Assembly: GCF_900129425.1 (NCBI RefSeq)
Contig: NZ_LT670817.1
Location: forward strand, 186,001-250,000
Source: Bradyrhizobium erythrophlei
GTDB lineage: Bacteria > Pseudomonadota > Alphaproteobacteria > Rhizobiales > Xanthobacteraceae
DNA: 64,000 nucleotides
Direction of reading: 5' to 3'
Shown: in pieces, positions 43,753 to 51,369 of the stretch
How the letters are laid out: every line of letters starts with the position of its first letter
Position numbering within the stretch: the first letter of the stretch is position 1
Position numbers and translations under genes: made by a program
The notes under the pieces: generated by a model
Told to the model about the DNA's origin: nothing
Databases searched by the model: none
The model's input: the letters and a program-made list of their open reading frames with translations, nothing else

Positions 43753-45126
43753 CTCCGCGTTCTTGATGTGGACGTAGTAATCGACAAAGCCAGCGCCGAG
43801 CGCTTCGCGAAAAAACTCATCGTGCTTCAGCGCATCCACCGCTTCGCCCAGGCTTTTCGGCAGCGGTGCGGCTTTCGTCTCATAGGGCGTGTCCGCCGAC
43901 GGGCCGGGATCGAGCGCCCGATCGACGCCGTCGAGGCCTGAGAGAATCTGCGAGGCCATGTAGAGATAGGGATTGGCGGCGGGCTCGCCGATGCGATTTT
44001 CAAGCCGGGTCGCCGGATCATCGGCGCCGCCGAGCACGCGGATCATCACGCCGCGGTTGTCGCGGCCCCAGATCGCGCGGTCCGGCGCCAGCGAATAGGA
44101 ACGATAACGCTTGTAACCATTGATGGTCGGGGTCGTGAACACGGCCGCTGCGCGGGCATGTTTTAGCAGTCCGCCGAGATAGAAACGGCCGAACGGGCTC
44201 AGCACTTCGCCGGTGTCCTTGGCCATGAACGCGTTCTCGCCGCTGGCGCGCGAGACGATCGATTGATGCAGATGCCAGCCGGAGGCGACCACGTTCGGAA
44301 GCTTGGGGCGGCACATGAAGGTCGCGTGATAACCGTGGCGGCGGCAGATCTGCTTCACGGCGCTGCGCAGCAGGATCATGTTGTCGGCAGGCTCGAGCCC
44401 GACCGTCGGCTTGAAGGTGAACTCGCACTGGCTCGGGCCGTACTCGACTTCGATCGATCGCAGCGGCAAGCCGAGCACCACCAGGTCGCGCCTGACGATC
44501 TCCAGCACCGGCTCCATCTGGTCGTAGCGCTGTTCGGTCAGGTATTGATAGCCATGCGACAGCAGGCTGACATCAGGCGGCTGGCCCGGCTGGCCGGCAT
44601 CCGCCGGCGACATCCTGGCGTCTTCGAGCTTGAAGATATGGCATTCGACCTCGAGCCCGGCGACGAAGTCGTAGCCGCGTTTTCCAAGGGTCGCGAGCAC
44701 CGATTTATAAAGGTTGCGGGTCGCGAACGGCACCGGACGCCCGTCGGCGAAATGGACGTCGCATAATAGCCAGCCGGTGGCGGATGCCCATGGCAGCACG
44801 CGAAAGCTCAGGGGGTCCGGCACCATCAGCACATCGGCGGCGCCTTCCATCTCCCGCATCCCAAAACCGCCGCCGGAGGTGAACACCGGAAACACGGTCT
44901 TATGCGAGGTGTCCTTGGCGAACATCGTGGTGGTGATGGTGCATCCGCTTTCGAGCGAAGCCAGCGCCTCGCTCGCCACCAGCGTCTTGCCGCGCAAAAT
45001 GCCATGCTGGTCGGGGAACGAGAATCTGATGACTTCGAGTTTTTGTTCCTCGACAATTTTCCGCAGCCGTGTCGCTGCTTCCTTCTGCTCGTTCGACCAA
45101 AGACCGTGACGCTCGACAAAACTCAA
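43690..45126 (-). CDS. Glutamine-synthetase family protein (likely gamma-glutamyl ligase)
   Basis: This 478-residue protein has an N-terminal beta-grasp region (VIRFSFPDQHGILRGKTLV) and the catalytic domain with ATP and metal motifs GLEVECHIF, GPSQCEFTFKP, SGWHLHQSI and the C-terminal RLENRIGEPAANPYLY. The divergence from GlnA places it among GS-like enzymes such as PuuA, IpuC or AtdA1 that glutamylate amines. Its neighbour is a Rieske oxygenase on the same strand; in aniline degradation a GS-like protein plus Rieske dioxygenase act together, so an arylamine or amine substrate is possible. Its 3' end is duplicated just downstream. Confidence 0.85.
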   Translation of the reverse strand: MSFVERHGLWSNEQKEAATRLRKIVEEQKLEVIRFSFPDQHGILRGKTLVASEALASLESGCTITTTMFAKDTSHKTVFPVFTSGGGFGMREMEGAADVLMVPDPLSFRVLPWASATGWLLCDVHFADGRPVPFATRNLYKSVLATLGKRGYDFVAGLEVECHIFKLEDARMSPADAGQPGQPPDVSLLSHGYQYLTEQRYDQMEPVLEIVRRDLVVLGLPLRSIEVEYGPSQCEFTFKPTVGLEPADNMILLRSAVKQICRRHGYHATFMCRPKLPNVVASGWHLHQSIVSRASGENAFMAKDTGEVLSPFGRFYLGGLLKHARAAAVFTTPTINGYKRYRSYSLAPDRAIWGRDNRGVMIRVLGGADDPATRLENRIGEPAANPYLYMASQILSGLDGVDRALDPGPSADTPYETKAAPLPKSLGEAVDALKHDEFFREALGAGFVDYYVHIKNAEIERFQAEVSDWEQREYFEMF

Positions 45127-45171
45127 CGCGTCACTCCCTCAGAGTCTAACTCAAAATGCGATTCGTATTGG

Positions 45172-45259
45172 TCGTCATTGCGAGGAGCGAAGCGACGAAG
45201 CAATCCACACTTTCCTTCGGCGGCTCGATGGATTGCTTCGCTCCGCTCGCAATGACGAA
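45172..45259. repeat. Intergenic palindrome, CGTCATTGCGAGGAGC family
   Basis: CGTCATTGCGAGGAGCGAAG and CGAAGCAATCCA on the left pair with TGGATTGCTTCG and CTCCGCTCGCAATGACG on the right. It lies between the Rieske gene and the glutamine-synthetase-like gene, which read in the same direction. Confidence 0.87.
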
Positions 45260-45271
45260 GAAAGGCCATCG

Positions 45272-46627
45272 CTAAACGACCTTCAGATGAGGAACCTTGT
45301 CGGCGATGTCAGCGGGCACCGGTGCGGCCCATGGCGCGCCGCGCCGCCGCTTGACGTCGGTCTCCATCCAGAAGGTTTCCCAGCCCCGCGTCGGTCCGAT
45401 GCCGTCCATGGTGGCCGGGCCCTGAATGCTGCGCGCATGCGCGGCATCGAGGAACATGAAGGGCTTGACGCCGGACGCGGCCTTCTCGATTTCCTGCCGC
45501 AGCAGCCGGCGATACTGCACGATGGCCTTGTCGGCGGTGCCGAGATGTTCGCGGGTGCGGTCCTGGATCGGTCCCATCGATTCCACCGCCCACTGATCGT
45601 GCACGTTGATGTCGGCTCCCATGCCGGTGAAGGTCGCGGTCGCCTGCTCCCGCGGATCGAAGCCGTAATCGTTCGACTTGTTCTTGCGCGAGCGATAGTC
45701 GGGCAGCTCGTAGAGTTCGAGGCGCTGCTCACGCATCTTGTTCTTGTCGACCGGCGCCGCGTAGCTGGTGAAGATCGCGTACCAGTAGCAGTTCTCGTCA
45801 TCGACCGGCACGTGCCACTGCGAGATCGTCATCTCGGTGCTCATGGGGATGACGAAGCCATGCGGGAACAGCTGGTTGGTGACGCGCACATGGGTGCGCT
45901 CCTCGTCGATCTCGCGCAGCGCGATCAGCCGCAAGCCGTATTCGGTATGCTCGACATTGATGATGGGCCGGTCATATTCGCGCAGTATTTTCGTCATCGG
46001 CATGTCGCTGCCGGCTGAGGCGCCGCGAAACTGCTTGCCGTAGGAAGCCGCGGGATCCTCGTCCTCGAAGAAGCGATGCAGGAACGAGGCGTGCGAGGGA
46101 TCGATGCCGACTTCCAGCGCCTGCAGCCAGTTGCAGTTGATGTGACCCTTGAACGCGAACGTATAGGCGTCCGGCGCCACAAAGCAGTCGATCTCCGGAA
46201 ATGCCGGCGGCTCACCCTCGCCTAAATAAGCCCAGAGAATGCCGCTCTTCTCGACCACGGGATACGCGCGTTGCGTGATGTTCCTGCACAGCACGGAATC
46301 CCTGGGCTCCGCCGGCGTCTCCAGGCACTGTCCTGACACGTCGAACAGCCAGCCATGGAACGCGCAGCGCAGGCCGCCGTTTTCCAGCCGGCCGAACGCA
46401 AGGTCGGCGCCGCGATGCGCGCAATGGCGCTCGATCAGGCCGTAGCGGCCCTCTTCGTCGCGAAACAGCACGAGGTTCTCGCCGAGTAGCTTGATGGCCT
46501 TGACCGGGCGCGGGCCCTGCATCTCGTCGACCAGCCCCGCCGGCTGCCAGTACATCCGCATCAGTTTCCCGCAGGCGTCTTTGGGACCGGTGCGGGTGAT
46601 CAGGTCGTTCTGTTCCTGGCTCATCAT
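45272..46627 (-). CDS. Rieske aromatic-ring oxygenase, alpha subunit
   Basis: This 451-residue oxygenase component of the phthalate-dioxygenase-like (single alpha subunit) group has Rieske [2Fe-2S] ligands Cys69, His71, Cys88 and His91 (RHCAHRGADLAFG and RCAFHGWLF). The mononuclear iron site is in ALEVGIDPSHASFLHRFF, with His179, His184 and bridging Asp176. No reductase or ferredoxin gene is adjacent. It is likely co-transcribed with the glutamine-synthetase-like gene. The substrate is unknown; a benzoate-related or N-substituted aromatic fits the context. Confidence 0.9.
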   Translation of the reverse strand: MMSQEQNDLITRTGPKDACGKLMRMYWQPAGLVDEMQGPRPVKAIKLLGENLVLFRDEEGRYGLIERHCAHRGADLAFGRLENGGLRCAFHGWLFDVSGQCLETPAEPRDSVLCRNITQRAYPVVEKSGILWAYLGEGEPPAFPEIDCFVAPDAYTFAFKGHINCNWLQALEVGIDPSHASFLHRFFEDEDPAASYGKQFRGASAGSDMPMTKILREYDRPIINVEHTEYGLRLIALREIDEERTHVRVTNQLFPHGFVIPMSTEMTISQWHVPVDDENCYWYAIFTSYAAPVDKNKMREQRLELYELPDYRSRKNKSNDYGFDPREQATATFTGMGADINVHDQWAVESMGPIQDRTREHLGTADKAIVQYRRLLRQEIEKAASGVKPFMFLDAAHARSIQGPATMDGIGPTRGWETFWMETDVKRRRGAPWAAPVPADIADKVPHLKVV

Positions 46628-46715
46628 GGCGGGGGTGTCCTACTGGAGCTGACAGCGCATCCACTCTAACCAAAGCCCATCGCCACGGCCAGCCATCGGT
46701 CTGCAGATGAGTTAA

Positions 46716-47615
46716 TCACCCCCGCGCGAACATTTTCGCATCAGTCTGCAGCACCGGCGCCACCGCCTCGATCAACCGCGCGGCGGCCCCGTCGACGCTC
46801 AGCCCCGCGGTATCCACCACGGCGGAAGCCCGCGCATACAGCGGTTCGCGGCTCCGCAAAATGGTGCGCAATTCGGTCATCGCCGAGCGGTCGTCGGCCA
46901 TCGGGCGCAGATCGCCTTGCCTGCGCACCCGCGCCATGTGTTCTTCCGGCTCGGCCTTCAGCCAGATCGTATAGAACGACGACAGGATCAGGTCGAAGGT
47001 CAACGGCTCGGAGACGATGCCGCCGCCGGTCGCCAGCACCATCAGCTCTTTTCGCGCCAGCAACTGCCCGAGGGCGGCCTGCTCCATGCGCCGAAAACCT
47101 TCCTGGCCGTAGAGCGCGATGATCTCGGCGACCGACAGGCCGTTCTGCGCCTCGATCTCCTTGTTGAGCTCGACGAAACTCCAGCCGATTTTCTTCGCCA
47201 GCAGTTTGCCGAGCGTGGATTTGCCGGCGCCGCGCAGGCCGATCAGCGCGATGCCGGCAAACGACATCCGCCGTTGCGCCGCGCCGCCGCCTTGGCCCGC
47301 GAGCACGTCCTTGGCCTGCGCGATCTGGTTCGGCGTCGCCTTGCGCAAGAGGTCGCGGATTACCGGCCAGTCCGGCGCGGGTTCGCCGGCGGGAATAAGA
47401 TCTTCGAGATGCGCGCCCATCGCGTGCGACACCCGGCGCAGCAGCACGATCGAGACGTTGCCCTTGCCGCTTTCGAGCTGCGCGATATAGCGTTCGGAAA
47501 TGCCGGAGACTTTGGCCAGCACCTTGCGCGACATGCCGCGCAGCGCGCGCATGGTGCGGACACGCTGGCCGAGTTGCTCGAGAAAGCCGGTTTCGGGATC
47601 GGAATTGTCGGTCAT
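46716..47615 (-). CDS. boxR: BoxR regulator: XRE helix-turn-helix fused to shikimate-kinase-like domain
   Basis: BoxR represses box genes and is relieved by benzoyl-CoA in Azoarcus. This 299-residue protein has an XRE helix-turn-helix (LGQRVRTMRALRGMSRKVLA and SGISERYIAQLESGKGN, residues about 14-70). A shikimate-kinase-like domain follows, with P-loop IGLRGAGKSTLGK and LATGGGIVSE, which binds the CoA ligand in known BoxR proteins. The ATG at 47615 follows GGGGAC and lies 15 bases beyond the DUF3658 gene stop, so the two are probably co-transcribed. A matching operator lies before boxC. Confidence 0.93.
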   Translation of the reverse strand: MTDNSDPETGFLEQLGQRVRTMRALRGMSRKVLAKVSGISERYIAQLESGKGNVSIVLLRRVSHAMGAHLEDLIPAGEPAPDWPVIRDLLRKATPNQIAQAKDVLAGQGGGAAQRRMSFAGIALIGLRGAGKSTLGKLLAKKIGWSFVELNKEIEAQNGLSVAEIIALYGQEGFRRMEQAALGQLLARKELMVLATGGGIVSEPLTFDLILSSFYTIWLKAEPEEHMARVRRQGDLRPMADDRSAMTELRTILRSREPLYARASAVVDTAGLSVDGAAARLIEAVAPVLQTDAKMFARG

Positions 47616-47629
47616 GTCCCCGGTTCGTT

Positions 47630-47848
47630 TCACTTCCCGGTCAGGCGAATTTCGCTGGCTTCCCACCGATTGAGATTCCCCGCCGCTTCCAGCCTCCCGG
47701 CTTTGACGAGTGCTTTAATCCGGTCGGCGATGAAGTCCACCTTGGTCCCGTTCATAACTCGGTCGACGTCACCGATGATGCGGATAACCTTTAAAAATTG
47801 CGGTTTGCAGGACGCCAGGATGGTTTGATCGACCAGTTCGGGGGACAT
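47630..47848 (-). CDS. Small DUF3658-like protein upstream of boxR
   Basis: This 72-residue protein starts MSPELVDQTILASC and has LKVIRIIGDVDRVMN, VDFIADRIKALVKAGRLEA and the ending ASEIRLTGK. This pattern matches the small DUF3658 domain often placed in regulator-linked contexts. The function is unknown. In-frame Met codons at 47878 and 47911 would extend it. It is divergent from benzoate-CoA ligase and likely shares the promoter region at 47849-47996. Confidence 0.65.
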   Translation of the reverse strand: MSPELVDQTILASCKPQFLKVIRIIGDVDRVMNGTKVDFIADRIKALVKAGRLEAAGNLNRWEASEIRLTGK

Positions 47849-47932
47849 CTTGCCACCAACGGTAAGAAGTGAGTGCATCGGAAACATAATGCCGTCGAGG
47901 ATTGACAGCAAGCAGATGTAGTGCCTTTCTAT

Positions 47933-47946
47933 GAATTATAATTCTT
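47933..47946. promoter_or_regulatory. Perfect palindrome upstream of benzoate-CoA ligase
   Basis: GAATTATAATTC (47933-47944) is a perfect 12-base palindrome, extended by TT. A close copy, GAACTATAATTCTT, is found at 37991-38004 before the importer operon. It may be an operator or include a -10 type TATAAT, although no well-spaced -35 is evident. Confidence 0.45.
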
Positions 47947-47996
47947 AAATACCTGGGAGGACGCGTCGTGACACGCTTGGCTGATTGGAGCGCGGC

Positions 47997-49547
47997 ATGA
48001 GCGGGCCGTCCGGCTCCTACAATGCGGTGACCTGGCTGCTCGACCGCAATATCGACGAAGGGCGCGGCGCAAAGCTCGCCTTCACTGACACCGTTTCCGA
48101 ACTGACTTATGGCGAATTGCAGCAGCAGAGCTGCCGGCTCGCCAATTTGCTGCGCCGGCTCGGCGTCCGCCGCGAAGAGCGGGTCGCCATGATCATGCTC
48201 GACACCGTCGATTTCCCCGCGGTGTTTTTGGGCGCGATCCGCGCCGGTATCGTGCCGGTGCCGCTCAACACGCTGCTGACATCAGAACAATACGCCTATG
48301 TGCTGGCGGATTGCCGGGCCCGGGTACTGTTCATTTCCGAAGCACTGCTGCCCGTGGTCAAGGACATTGTGGGGCGGATGTCCGATCTCGAGCACGTCGT
48401 CGTCGCCGGTAGCGATGCGCATGGTTACAAAAAATTATCGGATGAACTCGCCGGCGAAAGCGACGCCTTCGCGACCGCCGCCACCCATGCCGACGAGCCG
48501 GCGTTCTGGCTGTATTCGTCGGGCTCGACCGGCATGCCCAAGGGCGTGCGGCATCTGCATTCCAGTCTGGCGGCAACCGCGGACACCTACGCCAAACAGG
48601 TGCTCGGGATCCGCGAGGACGACGTCGGGCTGTCGGCTGCAAAACTGTTTTTCGCCTACGGCCTCGGCAACGCGATGACGTTTCCGATGTCGGTCGGCGC
48701 CACCACGGTGCTCAATTCGGAACGGCCGACGCCGGCGGCCATGTTCGCGCTGATGGGCAAATACCATCCGAGCATTTTCTTCGGGGTGCCGACGCTGTTT
48801 TCGGCGATGCTCAATGACGAGACGCTGAAGCACGAACGCGGCGGCTCGCGCCTGCGCGTCTGCACCTCCGCCGGCGAGGCGCTGCCGGAATCGGTCGGCA
48901 ATGCCTGGAAGGCGCGCTTCGGCGTCGATATTCTCGACGGCGTCGGTTCGACCGAGCTTTTGCATATTTTTCTGTCGAATTCCCCCGGCGATATCAAATA
49001 CGGCACGTCGGGCCGTCCGGTGCCGGGCTACAAGGTGCGGCTAGTCGATGAAGCCGGCGACGATGTGCCCGATGGCGAGCTCGGCGAACTCCTGGTCGAT
49101 GCACCCTCGGCCGGAGAAGGCTACTGGAACCAGCGCAGCAAAAGCCGTCAGACCTTTGCCGGCCACTGGACCCGCACCGGCGACAAATACATCCGCGATG
49201 CCGACGGCCGCTATACATTTTGCGGCCGCAGCGACGACATGTTCAAGGTTTCCGGCATCTGGGTGTCGCCGTTCGAGGTCGAGAGCGCATTGATCACCCA
49301 TCCCGCGGTGCTTGAAGCCGCGGTGGTGCCCGAAGCCGACCCGGAAGGATTGCTGAAGCCGAAAGCTTTCGTGGTGCTGCGCGCAGACGCCAAGACCGAC
49401 GGCCTGCACGAGGCGCTGAAGGAACACGTCAAGCAGAAGATCGGGGTGTGGAAATATCCGCGCTGGATCGATGTCGTGGATAGCCTGCCGAAGACAGCAA
49501 CCGGGAAGATTCAAAGGTTCAAGCTGCGGGACGGGGACAGCAAATGA
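47997..49547 (+). CDS. bclA: Benzoate-CoA ligase
   Basis: This enzyme activates benzoate to benzoyl-CoA with ATP, the entry step of the box pathway. The 516-residue protein has adenylate-forming motifs FWLYSSGSTGMPKGVRHLH (A3 loop), DGVGSTELLHIFLSN, TGDKYIRDADGRYTFCGRSD and the C-terminal PKTATGKIQRFKL Lys motif. The combination with BoxR, BoxC and BoxB identifies it as a benzoate rather than fatty-acid ligase. The ATG at 47997 has TTGGAG upstream; the TTG at 47985 is less likely. Confidence 0.93.
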   Translation: MSGPSGSYNAVTWLLDRNIDEGRGAKLAFTDTVSELTYGELQQQSCRLANLLRRLGVRREERVAMIMLDTVDFPAVFLGAIRAGIVPVPLNTLLTSEQYAYVLADCRARVLFISEALLPVVKDIVGRMSDLEHVVVAGSDAHGYKKLSDELAGESDAFATAATHADEPAFWLYSSGSTGMPKGVRHLHSSLAATADTYAKQVLGIREDDVGLSAAKLFFAYGLGNAMTFPMSVGATTVLNSERPTPAAMFALMGKYHPSIFFGVPTLFSAMLNDETLKHERGGSRLRVCTSAGEALPESVGNAWKARFGVDILDGVGSTELLHIFLSNSPGDIKYGTSGRPVPGYKVRLVDEAGDDVPDGELGELLVDAPSAGEGYWNQRSKSRQTFAGHWTRTGDKYIRDADGRYTFCGRSDDMFKVSGIWVSPFEVESALITHPAVLEAAVVPEADPEGLLKPKAFVVLRADAKTDGLHEALKEHVKQKIGVWKYPRWIDVVDSLPKTATGKIQRFKLRDGDSK

Positions 49548-49552
49548 TGTTT

Positions 49553-49655
49553 CGTCATTCCGGGGCGCGCGTCAGCGCGAACCCGGAATCCCGAACGGCG
49601 AACAACCATCTCGGGATTCCGGATCAGTTCGCTTCGCGAACTGTCCGGAATGACG
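49553..49655. repeat. Intergenic palindrome, GTCATTCCGGGG family, copy 3
   Basis: CGTCATTCCGGGGCGCGC at the left pairs with CTGTCCGGAATGACG at the right, with inner arms CCGGAATCCCGA and TCGGGATTCCGG. It is followed by a CTCTCC-type element, and the two together fill most of the 328-base gap before the alpha/beta hydrolase gene. Confidence 0.83.
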
Positions 49656-49702
49656 GCTCTTGGTTGACCGCAATTCGAGGTGTTACCACGACGCACGCTC
49701 TG

Positions 49703-49851
49703 CTCTCTCCCCGCTTGTGGCGAACAGCCCGCCCCCCGGCACCGGTCCGTTCCCTCCCCCCTTGTGGGAGGGGGGTAAGCCGCAAGCTCAGTGCCCGTGG
49801 CTACCCCCCTCTCCAACTCTCCCCCACAAGGGGGGAGAGGGCGCAGCGCGC
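49703..49851. repeat. CTCTCC-type palindromic element, copy 5 (variant)
   Basis: CTCTCCCCGCTTGTGG, CCCTCCCCCCTTGTGGGAGG and CTCTCCCCCACAAGGGGGGA mark a degenerate member of the family with an extra module. It ends just before the ribosome site of the alpha/beta hydrolase gene. Confidence 0.75.
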
Positions 49852-49875
49852 GGTGTTGCGACGGGAGCGGTTACG

Positions 49876-50694
49876 ATGACTGCTCTTACCCCCACCGGCA
49901 CCTTGCGCATCGGCGCCTTCGATCTCGAATACCGCATGATCGGTCCGGCGCCTGAAGATGCGCCGACCATTGTCATGCTGCACGAAGGCCTGGGATCGGC
50001 CGGGCTGTGGGGGGATTTTCCTGAAAAACTTCAGGCCGCGACCGGGGCCGGCGTGTTCGCGTATTCGCGCGCCGGCTATGGCGCTTCGACGCCGGTGACA
50101 TTGCCGCGCCCGCTCGATTACATGTCGATCGAAGCGCTCGATGTCTTGCCGAAAGTGCTCGACCGGATCGGCTTTCGCCGCGGCCTGCTGCTTGGGCATT
50201 CCGACGGCGCCTCGATCGCCGCGATCTATGCCGGCAGCGTTCAGGACCACCGCGTGCGCGCGGTTGCGATGATCGCGCCGCATTTTGTCGTGGAGGATAT
50301 TTCGGTGCGGTCGATCGCCGCGATCAAGCAGGCCTACGAGACCTCGGACCTCCGCGCCAAACTCAAGCGCTGGCACCGCGATGTCGACAACGCCTTCTAC
50401 GGCTGGAACGGCGCCTGGCTCGACCCGAAATTTCGCGGCTGGGACATCTCCGGCTGTCTCGCCTACATACGGGTCCCGATTGCCATCCTGCAGGGCGCCG
50501 ACGACCAGTATGGGACTATTCGCCAGATAGAGATCGCCCGGGAAGAGTGCTATTGTCCGGTCGATGTGACGATCATTTCAGAGGCCGGACATTCGCCGCA
50601 GCGCGAAGCGCCGGCTGCGACGCTCGATACGATTTCAGAATTTGCGACGCGTATTTTGTATTTGCATGAAGGCTCGGAAGGCCGAGCCGCTTAA
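49876..50694 (+). CDS. Alpha/beta hydrolase of the box cluster
   Basis: This 272-residue hydrolase has an oxyanion region MLHEGLGSAGLW, nucleophile elbow LLGHSDGAS (Ser), Asp in LQGADDQYG and His in ISEAGHSPQRE. Such hydrolases are frequent in box operons and might act on a lactone, thioester or side product, but the substrate is not known. The ATG at 49876 has GGGAGCGG upstream. A longer frame begins inside the repeat and is not coding there. It is followed by the DUF309 gene after 24 bases. Confidence 0.87.
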   Translation: MTALTPTGTLRIGAFDLEYRMIGPAPEDAPTIVMLHEGLGSAGLWGDFPEKLQAATGAGVFAYSRAGYGASTPVTLPRPLDYMSIEALDVLPKVLDRIGFRRGLLLGHSDGASIAAIYAGSVQDHRVRAVAMIAPHFVVEDISVRSIAAIKQAYETSDLRAKLKRWHRDVDNAFYGWNGAWLDPKFRGWDISGCLAYIRVPIAILQGADDQYGTIRQIEIAREECYCPVDVTIISEAGHSPQREAPAATLDTISEFATRILYLHEGSEGRAA

Positions 50695-50718
50695 AACATT
50701 GGTCGTGGCGATGCCGAG

Positions 50719-51237
50719 ATGAGCATCCCTCCCTCAACCGCCGTCAGCCTTCCGCTGCCGCGCTGGGCCTATGTCCCCGGCGAGACCGCGGACGCCGAGG
50801 CCGATCACGACACGCTATGGCAAGCCAAGGCGCTGGTGCCATCGCGGTTCCGCGGCTTTGTGCCGGCGCGGCATCCGGCGCTGCGCTACGGCATCGCGCT
50901 CAACGACAGCGGCTATTTCTGGGAATCGCAGGAGGTCCTGGAAGCGGTGTGGGCGGCGGCGCCGCAGGGCGGACGCGAGCGGATGTTGCTGCGGGCCTGC
51001 ATCCAGATCGCCAACGCCAATCTCAGGCTGCGGATGCAGAAGCCGCGCGCCGCGGTACGGCTTCTGCGCGAGGCGCTGGGAGAACTCGCCGCTCTCGGCG
51101 CCCGCCAGACTTCCGCCGACGGGTTTGCCGATGGATTCCCGTCCGCCGCGCTGGCGGCGCTGCTTCGAGACAAACTGGCACTGCCGGCGTTGTCGATGTC
51201 GGATTGGGTGAAGATCGGCGTTGCTTGGCGAGCATGA
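50719..51237 (+). CDS. DUF309 domain protein of the box cluster
   Basis: This 172-residue protein has the DUF309 core LNDSGYFWESQEVLEAVWAA followed by ACIQIANANLRLRM, an all-helical fold with conserved Trp/Glu residues. Its biochemical role is unknown; it recurs next to benzoyl-CoA genes, so a supporting role is inferred. The ATG at 50719 (a Met-Ser-Ile-Pro start) is preceded by GAG at suitable spacing. Confidence 0.8.
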   Translation: MSIPPSTAVSLPLPRWAYVPGETADAEADHDTLWQAKALVPSRFRGFVPARHPALRYGIALNDSGYFWESQEVLEAVWAAAPQGGRERMLLRACIQIANANLRLRMQKPRAAVRLLREALGELAALGARQTSADGFADGFPSAALAALLRDKLALPALSMSDWVKIGVAWRA

Positions 51238-51287
51238 AGAAAAATGCAGTTTTGACGCCTAAAAGCCCCTAGACCTCGCCCCAAACA

Positions 51288-51301
51288 TGCATTATTGTGC
51301 A
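51288..51301. promoter_or_regulatory. Putative BoxR operator (TGCA-N6-TGCA)
   Basis: TGCATTATTGTGCA matches the TGCA-N6-TGCA pattern reported for BoxR binding in Azoarcus. It lies 69 bases upstream of the boxC start, in a 132-base gap after the DUF309 gene, and a boxR gene is encoded in the same cluster. A second, shorter inverted repeat, GTACGA-N9-TCGTAC (51310-51330), follows. Binding has not been tested here. Confidence 0.7.
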
Positions 51302-51369
51302 TATGAAGCGTACGATCCGGAAAGTCGTACAATTCAATAATATTCCGGAAAAGCAGGTAAGGGTGGCCC

